From contig CP136069.1 of NCBI GenBank assembly GCA_032622095.1, forward strand, positions 35,810,194-35,874,193: a DNA stretch of 64,000 bases, given 5' to 3'. A program made the translations under genes and the position numbers. The stretch comes from Siphonodentalium dalli (taxonomy: Eukaryota > Mollusca > Scaphopoda > Gadilida > Siphonodentaliidae). Shown here in pieces: positions 1 to 10,889 of the stretch; within the stretch, counting starts at the first letter, position 1, and each line of letters starts with the position of its first letter. The notes under the pieces were generated by a model. The model was not told the origin of the DNA and did no database searches. It saw only the letters and a list, made by a program, of their open reading frames with translations.

Positions 1-20
1 CACGGTTTGGCTAATGAGCA

Positions 21-50
21 GGGGTTGGGAGTTGGATAATTGGGGTGGGG
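21..50 (+). other. G-rich tract with G-quadruplex potential (one per monomer)
   Basis: Four G-runs of at least three lie within 30 bases: GGGG, GGG, GGGG and GGGG, separated by loops of 2, 12 and 1 nt. The long middle loop contains another GG. The tract therefore misses the strict rule of loops up to 7 nt but meets long-loop or two-tetrad quadruplex models. It is present in essentially every monomer, always on the + strand, at 214-bp spacing. Common variants weaken or alter one run, such as GGGATGGGG, GGGGTAGGG, GGGGCGGGG and GGGTGGGG. Quadruplex formation is inferred, not shown. Confidence 0.6.
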
Positions 51-69
51 CAGGCTGTTTGAGGCCCCA
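46..69. other. Inverted repeat TGGGGC / GCCCCA, 12-nt loop
   Basis: TGGGGC at 46-51 is the exact reverse complement of GCCCCA at 64-69, leaving a 12-nt loop, so single strands can form a short GC-rich hairpin. It overlaps the end of the G-rich tract, so the two structures would compete. Several subtypes keep a stem with altered arms: GGGCC/GGCCC in monomers with TGGGCCAGG and TTTTAAGGCCCC, and GGGGCG/CGCCCC in monomers with GGGGCGGGG and GACGCCCC. Others break it (GAGGTCCC, GAGGCCTC, GAGTCCCC, GAGGCCCAAT), so strict conservation is not supported. Confidence 0.55.
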
Positions 70-176
70 TAAAATGCCCAGTATTTTTGAAAGCGACTGT
101 ACATTGCATCTGCACGGGCAAAATCACTTTAACGTTTTGGACACTTTTATCGTATCAATGTGCAAGCAGGCATGTT

Positions 177-182
177 TCGCGA
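177..182. other. TCGCGA palindrome (NruI site), one per monomer
   Basis: The perfect hexamer TCGCGA carries two CpGs and recurs in almost every monomer, so NruI digestion should give a 214-bp ladder. Losses are mainly CpG transitions to TCGCAA (for example near 18950, 22795, 26647, 29638, 31137 and 41843) or TCGTGA (near 29851, 31350, 34135 and 39700). Another loss is TCCCGA near 19585. Because the losses sit at matching positions of HOR copies, most were copied by amplification rather than arising independently. Confidence 0.85.
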
Positions 183-318
183 TAGGACGGCACATTCGGT
201 CGCAGGCCGGACCTCACGGTTTGGCTAATGAGCAGGGGTTGGGAGTTGGATAATTGGGGTGGGGCAGGCTGTTTGAGTCCCCATAAAATGCCCAGTATTT
301 TTGAAAGCGACTGTACTT

Positions 319-328
319 TGCATATGCA
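319..328. other. 10-bp palindrome TGCATATGCA specific to one subtype
   Basis: The common sequence is TGCATCTGCA. In the subtype at 228-441 and its relatives, one C-to-A change makes a perfect 10-bp palindrome containing CATATG. Examples are the monomers starting at 2999, 4487, 6629, 9403, 10462, 11949, 13007, 15352, 16423, 29473 and 30972. Many of these copies also have ACAGGC instead of ACGGGC. It marks a monomer lineage; no function is implied. Confidence 0.8.
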
Positions 329-530
329 CAGGCAAAATCCCTTTAACGTTTTGGACACTTTTATCGTATCAATGTGCAAGCAGGCATGTTTCGCGATAGG
401 ACGGCACATTCGGTCGCAGGCCGAACCTCACGGTTTGGCTAATGAGCAGGGGTTGGGAGTTGGATAATTGGGGTGGGGCAGGCTGTTTGAGGCCCCATAA
501 AATGCCCAGTATTTTTGAAAGTGACTGTAC

Positions 531-550
531 TTTGCATCTGCACGGGCAAA
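531..550. other. Inverted repeat TTTGC / GCAAA, 10-nt loop
   Basis: TTTGC (531-535) and GCAAA (546-550) are reverse complements separated by 10 nt. The dyad exists in all monomers with GTACTTTGC. It shortens to TTGC/GCAA in those with GTACATTGC, the most frequent dimorphism in the window. Weak hairpin potential only. Confidence 0.5.
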
Positions 551-2629
551 ATCCCGTTAACGTGTTGGACACTTTTATCGTATCAATGTGCAAGCAGGCA
601 TGTTTCGCGATAGGACGGCACATTCGGTCGCAGGCCGAACCTCACGGTTTGGCTAATGAGAAGGGGTTGGGAGATGGATAATTGGGGTGGGGCAGGCTGT
701 TTTGAGGCCCCATAAAATGCCCAGTATTTTTGAAAGCGACTGTACTTTGCATCTGCACGGGCAAAATCCCTTTAACGTTTTGGACACTTGTATCGTATCA
801 ATGTGCAAGCAGGCATGTTTCGCGATAGGACGGCACATTCGGTCGCAAGCCGGACCTCACGGTTTGGCTAATGAGCAGGGGTTGGGAGTTGGATAATTGG
901 GGTGGGGCAGGCTGTTTGAGGCCCCATAAAATGCCCAGTATTTTTGAAAGTGACTGTACTTTGCATCTGCACGGGCAAAATCCCTTTAAGGTTTTGGACA
1001 CTTTTATCGTATCAATGTGCAAGCAGGCATGTTTCGCGATAGGACGGCACATTCTGTCGCAGGCCGGACCTCACTGTTTGGCTAATGAGCAGGGGTTGGG
1101 AGTTGGATAATTGGGGTGGGGCAGGCTGTTTGAGGCCCCATAAAATGCCCATTATTATTGAAAGCGACTGTACATTGCATCTGCACGGGCAAAATCCCTT
1201 TAACGTTTTGGACACTTTTATCGTATCAATGTGCAAGCAGGCATGTTTCGCGATAGGATGGCACATTCGGTCGCAGGCCGAACCTCACGGTTTGGCTAAT
1301 GAGCAGGGGTTGGGAGTTGGATAATTGGGGTGTGGCAGGCTGTTTGAGGCCCCATAAAATGCCCAGTATTTTTGAAAGTGACTGTACTTTGCATCTGCAC
1401 GGGCAAAATCCCTTTAAGGTTTTGGACACTTTTATCGTATCAATGTGCAAGCAGGCATGTTTCGCGATAGGACGGCACATTCTGTCGCAGGCTGGACCTC
1501 ACTGTTTGGCTAATGAGCAGGGGTTGGGAGTTGGATAATTGGGGTGGGGCAGGCTGTTTGAGGCCCCATAAAATGCCCATTATTATTGAAAGCGACTGTA
1601 CATTGCATCTGCACGGGCAAAATCCCTTTAACGTTTTGGACACTTTTATCGTATCAATGTGCAAGCAGGCATGTTTCGCGATAGGATGGCACATTCGGTC
1701 GCAGGCCGAACCTCGCGATTTGGCTAATGAGCAGGGGTTGGGAGTTGGATAATTGGGGTGGGGAAGGCTGTTTGAGGCCCCATAAAATGCCCAGTATTTT
1801 TGAAAGCGACTGTACTTTGCATCTGCACGGGCAAAATCCCTTTAAGGTTTTGGACACTTTTATCGTATCAATGTGCAGGCAGGCATGTTTCGCGATAGGA
1901 TGGCACATTCGGTCGAAGGCCGAACCTCACGGTTTGGCTAGGAGCAGGGGTTGGGAGTTGGATAATTGGGGTGGGGCAGGCTGTTTGAGGTCCCATAACA
2001 TGCCCAGTATTTTTGAAAGCGACTGTACTTTGCATCTGCACGGGAAAAATCCCTTTAACGTTTTGGACACTTTTATCATATCAATGTGCAATCAGGCATG
2101 TTTCGCGATAGGACGGCACATTCGGTCGCAGGCCGAACCTCACGGTTTGGCTAATGAGCAGGGGTTGGGAGTTGGATAATTGGGGTGGGGCAGGCTGTTT
2201 GAGGCCTCATAAAATGCCCAGTATTTTTGAAAGCGACTGTACTTTGCATCTGCACAGGCAAAATCCCTTTAACGTTTTGGACACTTTTATCGTATCAATG
2301 TGCAAGCAGGCATGTTTCGCGATAGGACGGCACATTCGGTCGCAGGCCGAACCTCACGGTTTGGCTAATGAGCAGGGGTTGGGAGTTGGATAATTGGGGT
2401 GGGGCAGGCTGTTTGAGGCCTCATAAAATGCCCAGTATTTTTGAAAGCGACTGTACTTTGCATCTGCACGGGAAAAATCCCTTTAACGTTTTGGACACTT
2501 TTATCGTATCAATGTGCAAGCAGGCATGTTTCGCGATAGGACGGCATATTCGGTCGCAGGCCGGACCTCACTGTTTGGCTAATGAGCAGGGGTTGGGAGT
2601 TGGATAATTGGGGTGGGGCAGGCTGTTTG

Positions 2630-2640
2630 AGGCCCCAGTA
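2630..2640. repeat. 11-bp deletion defining a 203-bp monomer subtype
   Basis: The common CCCCATAAAATGCCCAGTA becomes CCCCAGTA, removing 11 bp between two CCCA copies, so replication slippage or microhomology deletion is likely. The same allele occurs in the monomers starting at 2582, 3641, 8986, 10045, 11532, 12591 and 14935. It is absent right of about 15.1 kb, so it is a marker of the left region only. Confidence 0.9.
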
Positions 2641-4272
2641 TTTTTGAAAGCGACTGTACTTTGCATTTGCACCGGCAAAATCCCTTTAACGTTTTGGACA
2701 CTTGTATCGTATCAATGTGCAAGCAGGCATGTTTCGCGATAGGACGGCACATTCGGTCGCAGGCCGGACATCACGGTTTGGCTAATGAGCAGGGGTTGGG
2801 AGTTGGATAATTGGGGTGGGGCAGGCTGTTTGAGGCCCCATAAAATGCCCAGTATTTTTGAAAGCGACTGTACATTGCATCTGCACGGGCAAAATCACTT
2901 TAACGTTTTGGACACTTTTATCGTATCAATGTGCAAGCAGGCATGTTTCGCGATAGGACGGCACATTCGGTCGCAGGCCGGACCTCACGGTTTGGCTAAT
3001 GAGCAGGGGTTGGGAGTTGGATAATTGGGGTGGGGCAGGCTGTTTGAGGCCCCATAAAATGCCCAGTATTTTTGAAAGCGACTGTACTTTGCATATGCAC
3101 AGGCAAAATCCCTTTAACGTTTTGGACACTTTTATCGTATCAATGTGCAAGCAGGCATGTTTCGCGATAGGACGGCACATTCGGTCGCAGGCCGAACCTC
3201 ACGGTTTGGCTAATGAGCAGGGGTTGGGAGTTGGATAATTGGGGTGGGGCAGGCTGTTTGAGGCCTCATAAAATGCCCAGTATTTTTGAAAGCGACTGTA
3301 CTTTGCATCTGCACAGGCAAAATCCCTTTAACGTTTTGGACACTTTTATCGTATCAATGTGCAAGCAGGCATGTTTCGCGATAGGACGGCACATTCGGTC
3401 GCAGGCCGAACCTCACGGTTTGGCTAATGAGCAGGGGTTGGGAGTTGGATAATTGGGGTGGGGCAGGCTGTTTGAGGCCTCATAAAATGCCCAGTATTTT
3501 TGAAAGCGACTGTACTTTGCATCTGCACGGGAAAAATCCCTTTAACGTTTTGGACACTTTTATCGTATCAATGTGCAAGCAGGCATGTTTCGCGATAGGA
3601 CGGCATATTCGGTCGCAGGCCGGACCTCACTGTTTGGCTAATGAGCAGGGGTTGGGAGTTGGATAATTGGGGTGGGGCAGGCTGTTTGAGGCCCCAGTAT
3701 TTTTGAAAGCGACTGTACTTTGCATTTGCACGGGCAAAATCCCTTTAACGTTTTGGACACTTGTATCGTATCAATGTGCAAGCAGGCATGTTTCGCGATA
3801 GGACGGCACATTCGGTCGCAGGCCGGACATCACGGTTTGGCTAATGAGCAGGGGTTGGGAGTTGGATAATTGGGGTGGGGCAGGCTGTTTGAGGCCCCAT
3901 AAAATGCCCAGTATTTTTGAAAGCGACTGTACATTGCATCTGCACGGGCAAAATCCCTTTGACGTTTTGGACACTTTTATCGTATCAATGTGCAAGCAGG
4001 CATGTTTCGCGATAGGACGGCACATTCGGTCGCAGGCCGGACCTCACGGTTTGGCTAATGAGCAGGGGTTGGGGGAGTTGGATAATTGGGGTGGGGCAGG
4101 CTGTTTGAGGCCCCATAAAATGCCAGTATTTTTGAAAGCGACTGTACTTTGCATCTGCACGGGCAAAATCTCTTTAACGTTTTGGACACTTTTATCGTAT
4201 CAATGTACACGCAGGCATGTTTCGCGATAGGACGGCACATTCGGTCGCAGGCCGAACATCACGGTTTGGCTA

Positions 4273-6414
4273 ATGAGCAGGGGTTGGGAGTTGGATAATT
4301 GGGGTGGGGCAGGCTGTTTGAGGCCCCATAAAATCCCCAGTATTTTTGAAAGCGACTGTACATTGCATCTGCACGGGCAAAATCACTTTAACGTTTTGGA
4401 CACTTTTATCGTATCAATGTGCAAGCAGGCATGTTTCGCGATAGGACGGCACATTCGGTCGCAGGCCGGACCTCACGGTTTGGCTAATGAGCAGGGGTTG
4501 GGAGTTGGATAATTGGGGTGGGGCAGGCTGTTTGAGTCCCCATAAAATGCCCAGTATTTTTGAAAGCGACTGTACTTTGCATATGCACAGGCAAAATCCC
4601 TTTAACGTTTTGGACACTTTTATCGTATCAATGTGCAAGCAGGCATGTTTCGCGATAGGACGGCACATTCGGTCGCAGGCCGAACCTCACGGTTTGGCTA
4701 ATGAGCAGGGGTTGGGAGTTGGATAATTGGGGTGGGGCAGGCTGTTTGAGGCCCCATAAAATGCCCAGTATTTTTGAAAGTGACTGTACTTTGCATCTGC
4801 ACGGGCAAAATCCCTTTAACGTGTTGGACACTTTTATCGTATCAATGTGCAAGCAGGCATGTTTCGCGATAGGACGGCACATTCGGTCGCAGGCCGAACC
4901 TCACGGTTTGGCTAATGAGAAGGGGTTGGGAGATGGATAATTGGGGTGGGGCAGGCTGTTTTGAGGCCCCATAAAATGCCCAGTATTTTTGAAAGCGACT
5001 GTACTTTGCATCTGCACGGGCAAAATCCCTTTAACGTTTTGGACACTTGTATCGTATCAATGTGCAAGCAGGCATGTTTCGCGATAGGACGGCACATTCG
5101 GTCGCAAGCCGGACCTCACGGTTTGGCTAATGAGCAGGGGTTGGGAGTTGGATAATTGGGGTGGGGCAGGCTGTTTGAGGCCCCATAAAATGCCCAGTAT
5201 TTTTGAAAGTGACTGTACTTTGCATCTGCACGGGCAAAATCCCTTTAAGGTTTTGGACACTTTTATCGTATCAATGTGCAAGCAGGCATGTTTCGCGATA
5301 GGACGGCACATTCTGTCGCAGGCCGGACCTCACTGTTTGGCTAATGAGCAGGGGTTGGGAGTTGGATAATTGGGGTGGGGCAGGCTGTTTGAGGCCCCAT
5401 AAAATGCCCATTATTATTGAAAGCGACTGTACATTGCATCTGCACGGGCAAAATCCCTTTAACGTTTTGGACACTTTTATCGTATCAATGTGCAAGCAGG
5501 CATGTTTCGCGATAGGATGGCACATTCGGTCGCAGGCCGAACCTCACGGTTTGGCTAATGAGCAGGGGTTGGGAGTTGGATAATTGGGGTGGGGCAGGCT
5601 GTTTGAGGCCCCATAAAATGCCCAGTATTTTTGAAAGTGACTGTACTTTGCATCTGCACGGGCAAAATCCCTTTAAGGTTTTGGACACTTTTATCGTATC
5701 AATGTGCAAGCAGGCATGTTTCGCGATAGGACGGCACATTCTGTCGCAGGCCGGACCTCACTGTTTGGCTAATGAGCAGGGGTTGGGAGTTGGATAATTG
5801 GGGTGGGGCAGGCTGTTTGAGGCCCCATAAAATGCCCATTATTATTGAAAGCGACTGTACATTGCATCTGCACGGGCAAAATCCCTTTAACGTTTTGGAC
5901 ACTTTTATCGTATCAATGTGCAAGCAGGCATGTTTCGCGATAGGATGGCACATTCGGTCGCAGGCCGAACCTCGCGATTTGGCTAATGAGCAGGGGTTGG
6001 GAGTTGGATAATTGGGGTGGGGAAGGCTGTTTGAGGCCCCATAAAATGCCCAGTATTTTTGAAAGCGACTGTACATTGCATCTGCACGGGCAAAATCCCT
6101 TTGACGTTTTGGACACTTTTATCGTATCAATGTGCAAGCAGGCATGTTTCGCGATAGGACGGCACATTCGGTCGCAGGCCGGACCTCACGGTTTGGCTAA
6201 TGAGCAGGGGTTGGGGGAGTTGGATAATTGGGGTGGGGCAGGCTGTTTGAGGCCCCATAAAATGCCAGTATTTTTGAAAGCGACTGTACTTTGCATCTGC
6301 ACGGGCAAAATCTCTTTAACGTTTTGGACACTTTTATCGTATCAATGTACACGCAGGCATGTTTCGCGATAGGACGGCACATTCGGTCGCAGGCCGAACA
6401 TCACGGTTTGGCTA
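4273..6414. repeat. HOR unit 2, 10 monomers, 2,142 bp, deletion derivative of unit 1
   Basis: Monomers 4273 to 5772 match 14 to 1513 in order and subtype. The monomer at 5986 is a hybrid, and 6200 matches 4058 with the same extra GG (GGGGGAGTTGG) and the same missing C (AAAATGCCAG). The length difference from unit 1 (4,259 - 2,142 = 2,117 bp) equals the distance between the two parental monomers at 1727 and 3844. A single recombination between those two monomers explains the shorter unit. Confidence 0.88.
5986..6199. repeat. Hybrid monomer: 5' as in 1727, 3' as in 3844
   Basis: The 5' part carries the rare GGGGAAGG (A at 6023) seen in the monomer at 1727. The 3' part carries GTACATTGC (A at 6075), CTTTGACG and the GGGGGAGTT boundary of the monomer at 3844. 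The switch therefore lies between 6023 and 6075. The deleted interval equals the spacing of the parents, as expected for in-register unequal exchange or intra-array deletion. Confidence 0.85.
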
Positions 6415-8341
6415 ATGAGCAGGGGTTGGGAGTTGGATAATTGGGGTGGGGCAGGCTGTTTGAGGCCCCATAAAATGCCCAGTATTTTTGAAAGCGACTG
6501 TACATTGCATCTGCACGGGCAAAATCAATTTAACGTTTTGGACACTTTTATCGTATCAATGTGCAAGCAGGCATGTTTCGCGATAGGACGGCACATTCGG
6601 TCGCAGGCCGGACCTCACGGTTTGGCTAATGAGCAGGGGTTGGGAGTTGGATAATTGGGGTGGGGCAGGCTGTTTGAGTCCCCATAAAATGCCCAGTATT
6701 TTTGAAAGCGACTGTACTTTGCATATGCACAGGCAAAATCCCTTTAACGTTTTGGACACTTTTATCGTATCAATGTGCAAGCAGGCATGTTTCGCGATAG
6801 GACGGCACATTCGGTCGCAGGCCGAACCTCACGGTTTGGCTAATGAGCAGGGGTTGGGAGTTGGATAATTGGGGTGGGGCAGGCTGTTTGAGGCCCCATA
6901 AAATGCCCAGTATTTTTGAAAGTGACTGTACTTTGCATCTGCACGGGCAAAATCCCTTTAACGTGTTGGACACTTTTATCGTATCAATGTGCAAGCAGGC
7001 ATGTTTCGCGATAGGACGGCACATTCGGTCGCAGGCCGAACCTCACGGTTTGGCTAATGAGAAGGGGTTGGGAGATGGATAATTGGGGTGGGGCAGGCTG
7101 TTTTGAGGCCCCATAAAATGCCCAGTATTTTTGAAAGCGACTGTACTTTGCATCTGCACGGGCAAAATCCCTTTAACGTTTTGGACACTTGTATCGTATC
7201 AATGTGCAAGCAGGCATGTTTCGCGATAGGACGGCACATTCGGTCGCAAGCCGGACCTCACGGTTTGGCTAATGAGCAGGGGTTGGGAGTTGGATAATTG
7301 GGGTGGGGCAGGCTGTTTGAGGCCCCATAAAATGCCCAGTATTTTTGAAAGTGACTGTACTTTGCATCTGCACGGGCAAAATCCCTTTAAGGTTTTGGAC
7401 ACTTTTATCGTATCAATGTGCAAGCAGGCATGTTTCGCGATAGGACGGCACATTCTGTCGCAGGCCGGACCTCACTGTTTGGCTAATGAGCAGGGGTTGG
7501 GAGTTGGATAATTGGGGTGGGGCAGGCTGTTTGAGGCCCCATAAAATGCCCATTATTATTGAAAGCGACTGTACATTGCATCTGCACGGGCAAAATCCCT
7601 TTAACGTTTTGGACACTTTTATCGTATCAATGTGCAAGCAGGCATGTTTCGCGATAGGATGGCACATTCGGTCGCAGGCCGAACCTCACGGTTTGGCTAA
7701 TGAGCAGGGGTTGGGAGTTGGATAATTGGGGTGGGGCAGGCTGTTTGAGGCCCCATAAAATGCCCAGTATTTTTGAAAGTGACTGTACTTTGCATCTGCA
7801 CGGGCAAAATCACTTTAAGGTTTTGGACACTTTTATCGTATCAATGTGCAAGCAGGCATGTTTCGCGATAGGACGGCACATTCTGTCGCAGGCCGGACCT
7901 CACTGTTTGGCTAATGAGCAGGGGTTGGGAGTTGGATAATTGGGGTGGGGCAGGCTGTTTGAGGCCCCATAAAATGCCCATTATTATTGAAAGCGACTGT
8001 ACATTGCATCTGCACGGGCAAAATCCCTTTAACGTTTTGGACACTTTTATCGTATCAATGTGCAAGCAGGCATGTTTCGCGATAGGATGGCACATTCGGT
8101 CGCAGGCCGAACCTCGCGATTTGGCTAATGAGCAGGGGTTGGGAGTTGGATAATTGGGGTGGGGAAGGCTGTTTGAGGCCCCATAAAATGCCCAGTATTT
8201 TTGAAAGCGACTGTACTTTGCATCTGCACGGGCAAAATCCCTTTAAGGTTTTGGACACTTTTTATCGTATCAATGTGCAGGCAGGCATGTTTCGCGATAG
8301 GATGGCACATTCGGTCGCAGGCCGAACCTCACGGTTTGGCT
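6415..8341. repeat. HOR unit 3, first nine monomers of the left-region unit
   Basis: Monomers 6415, 6629, 6843, 7057, 7272, 7486, 7700, 7914 and 8128 repeat the order of 4273-5985 at an offset of 2,142 bp and of 14 onward at 6,401 bp. Small private differences exist, for example AATCAATTT near 6525, AATCACTTTAAGG near 7810 and an extra T near 8260. Like unit 1, this copy continues into the CCATAACATG monomer at about 8342, so it was not affected by the deletion in unit 2. Confidence 0.82.
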
Positions 8342-10889
8342 AGGAGCAGGGGTTGGGAGTTGGATAATTGGGGGTGGGGCAGGCTGTTTGAGGTCCCATA
8401 ACATGCCCAGTATTTTTGAAAGCGACTGTACTTTGCATCTGCACGGGAAAAATCCCTTTAACGTTTTGGACACTTTTATCATATCAATGTGCAATCAGGC
8501 ATGTTTCGCGATAGGACGGCACATTCGGTCGCAGGCCGAACCTCACGGTGTGGCTAATGAGCAGGGGTTGGGAGTTGGATAATTGGGGGTGGGGCAGGCT
8601 GTTTGAGGCCTCATAAAATGCCCAGTATTTTTGAAAGCGACTGTACTTTGCATCTGCACAGGCAAAATCCCTTTAACGTTTTGGACACTTTTATCGTATC
8701 AATGTGCAAGCAGGCATGTTTCGCGATAGGACGGCACATTCGGTCGCAGGCCGAACCTCACGGTTTGGCTAATGAGCAGGGGTTGGGAGTTGGATAATTG
8801 GGGTGGGGCAGGCTGTTTGAGGCCTCATAAAATGCCCAGTATTTTTGAAAGCGACTGTACTTTGCATCTGCACGGGAAAAATCCCTTTAACGTTTTGGAC
8901 ACTTTTATCGTATCAATGTGCAAGCAGGCATGTTTCGCGATAGGACGGCATATTCGGTCGCAGGCCGGACCTCACTGTTTGGCTAATGAGCAGGGGTTGG
9001 GAGTTGGATAATTGGGGTGGGGCAAGCTGTTTGAGGCCCCAGTATTTTTGAAAGCGACTGTACTTTGCATTTGCACGGGCAAAATCCCTTTAACGTTTTG
9101 GACACTTGTATCGTATCAATGTGCAAGCAGGCATGTTTCGCGATAGGACGGCACATTCGGTCGCAGGCCGGACATCACGGTTTGGCTAATGAGCAGGGGT
9201 TGGGAGTTGGATAATTGGGGTGGGGCAGGCTGTTTGAGGCCCCATAAAATGCCCAGTATTTTTGAAAGCGACTGTACATTGCATCTGCACGGGCAAAATC
9301 ACTTTAACGTTTTGGACACTTTTATCGTATCAATGTGCAAGCAGGCATGTTTCGCGATAGGACGGCACATTCGGTCGCAGGCCGGACCTCACGGTTTGGC
9401 TAATGAGCAGGGGTTGGGAGTTGGATAATTGGGGTGGGGCAGGCTGTTTGAGGCCCCATAAAATGCCCAGTATTTTTGAAAGCGACTGTACTTTGCATAT
9501 GCACAGGCAAAATCCCTTTAACGTTTTGGACACTTTTATCGTATCAATGTGCAAGCAGGCATGTTTCGCGATAGGACGGCACATTCGGTCGCAGGCCGAA
9601 CCTCACGGTTTGGCTAATGAGCAGGGGTTGGGAGTTGGATAATTGGGGTGGGGCAGGCTGTTTGAGGCCTCATAAAATGCTCAGTATTTTTGAAAGCGAC
9701 TGTACTTTGCATCTGCACAGGCAAAATCCCTTTAACGTTTTGGACACTTTTATCGTATCAATGTGCAAGCAGGCATGTTTCGCGATAGGACGGCACATTC
9801 GGTCGCAGGCCGAACCTCACGGTTTGGCTAATGAGCAGGGGTTGGGAGTTGGATAATTGGGGTGGGGCAGGCTGTTTGAGGCCTCATAAAATGCCCAGTA
9901 TTTTTGAAAGCGACTGTACTTTGCATCTGCACGGGAAAAATCCCTTTAACGTTTTGGACACTTTTATCGTATCAATGTGCAAGCAGGCATGTTTCGCGAT
10001 AGGACGGCATATTCGGTCGCAGGCCGGACCTCACTGTTTGGCTAATGAGCAGGGGTTGGGAGTTGGATAATTGGGGTGGGGCAGGCTGTTTGAGGCCCCA
10101 GTATTTTTGAAAGCGACTGTACTTTGCATTTGCACGGGCAAAATCCCTTTAACGTTTTGGACACTTGTATCGTATCAATGTGCAAGCAGGCATGTTTCGC
10201 GATAGGACGGCACATTCGGTCGCAGGCCGGACATCACGGTTTGGCTAATGAGCAGGGGTTGGGAGTTGGATAATTGGGGTGGGGCAGGCTGTTTGAGGCC
10301 CCATAAAATGCCCAGTATTTTTGAAAGCGACTGTACATTGCATCTGCACGGGCAAAATCACTTTAACGTTTTGGACACTTTTATCGTATCAATGTGCAAG
10401 CAGGCATGTTTCGCGATAGGACGGCACATTCGGTCGCAGGCCGGACCTCACGGTTTGGCTAATGAGCAGGGGTTGGGAGTTGGATAATTGGGGTGGGGCA
10501 GGCTGTTTGAGGCCCCATAAAATGCCCAGTATTTTTGAAAGCGACTGTACTTTGCATATGCACAGGCCAAATCCCTTTAACGTTTTGGACACTTTTATCG
10601 TATCAATGTGCAAGCAGGCATGTTTCGCGATAGGACGGCACATTCGGTCGCAGGCCGAACCTCACGGTTTGGCTAATGAGCAGGGGTTGGGAGTTGGATA
10701 ATTGGGGTGGGGCAGGCTGTTTGAGGCCCCATAAAATGCCCAGTATTTTTGAAAGTGACTGTACTTTGCATCTGCACGGGCAAAATCCCTTTAACGTGAT
10801 GGACACTTTTATCGTATCAATGTGCAAGCAGGCATGTTTCGCGATAGGACGGCACATTCGGTCGCAGGCCGAACCTCACGGTTTGGCTA
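8342..10889. repeat. HOR, 12 monomers, about 2,548 bp (copy 1)
   Basis: Monomer starts are about 8342, 8557, 8772, 8986, 9189, 9403, 9617, 9831, 10045, 10248, 10462 and 10676. The unit has two 203-bp monomers (8986, 10045) and two monomers with GAGGCCTCATAA in each half. Two single-G insertions (GGGGGTGGGG near 8370 and 8587) make it slightly longer than its neighbour. The same order is found at 10890-13434 at an offset of 2,546 bp: ten 214-bp monomers plus two 203-bp monomers equal 2,546. Confidence 0.85.

Larger units (their letters stand above)
14..227. repeat. Representative full monomer (214 bp)
   Basis: This is the first complete unit, phased arbitrarily at the ATGAGCAGG anchor. In order it contains a G-rich tract (21-50), an inverted repeat around the C-rich block GAGGCCCC (46-69), an A/T-rich stretch with TATTTTTGAAAG, a TTGC/GCAA dyad, a second A/T-rich stretch (ACTTTTATCGTATC), the palindrome TCGCGA (177-182) and a CpG-rich segment ending CAGGCCGGACCTCACGG. 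It has 64 G, 43 C and 11 CpG. Common dimorphisms elsewhere are GTACTTTGC or GTACATTGC, CACTTTTATC or CACTTGTATC, GGACGG or GGATGG, CCGGACC or CCGAACC, AAAGCGACT or AAAGTGACT, and CTGTTTGAGG or a version with one extra T. Confidence 0.97.
14..4272. repeat. HOR unit 1 of left region, 20 monomers, 4,259 bp
   Basis: Monomers start at 14, 228, 442, 656, 871, 1085, 1299, 1513, 1727, about 1941, 2154, 2368, 2582, 2785, 2999, 3213, 3427, 3641, 3844 and 4058. Subtype markers include CATATGCACAGG (228), GAGAAGG with GAGATGG and an extra T (656), CCCATTATTATTG (1085, 1513), GGGGAAGG (1727), CCATAACATG (about 1941) and two 203-bp monomers (2582, 3641). An internal pair of about 1,059 bp (first monomers 2785 and, further on, 3844) shows partial local duplication. 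The first nine monomers recur at 4273 with an offset of 4,259 bp. Confidence 0.85.

Noticed and set aside
6-24. tRNA or SINE-type Pol III promoter (A-box-like TGGCTAATGAG)
   Set aside because: The A-box match is partial, no B box (GGTTCGANNCC) is found at a suitable distance, and there is no terminator or A-rich tail.
21-29. Telomere-like GGGGTTGGG
   Set aside because: It occurs once per 214 bp inside a longer conserved monomer, not as a short tandem telomeric repeat.
14-253. Repeated 79-codon + strand frames starting at the ATGAGCAGG anchor, and 84-codon - strand frames
   Set aside because: They occur in every monomer on both strands, overlap each other across monomer boundaries and move to a new frame each 214 bp. 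Indels and substitutions fall without regard to codon position. They are by-products of a stop-poor repeat.
1727-2179. 150-codon + strand frame (also at 18779, 22631, 24129, 26055, 26482 and 41891)
   Set aside because: Each spans two monomers only because a net 1-bp deletion (213 instead of 214 bp) puts them in the same frame. No domain, no codon bias, no start context.
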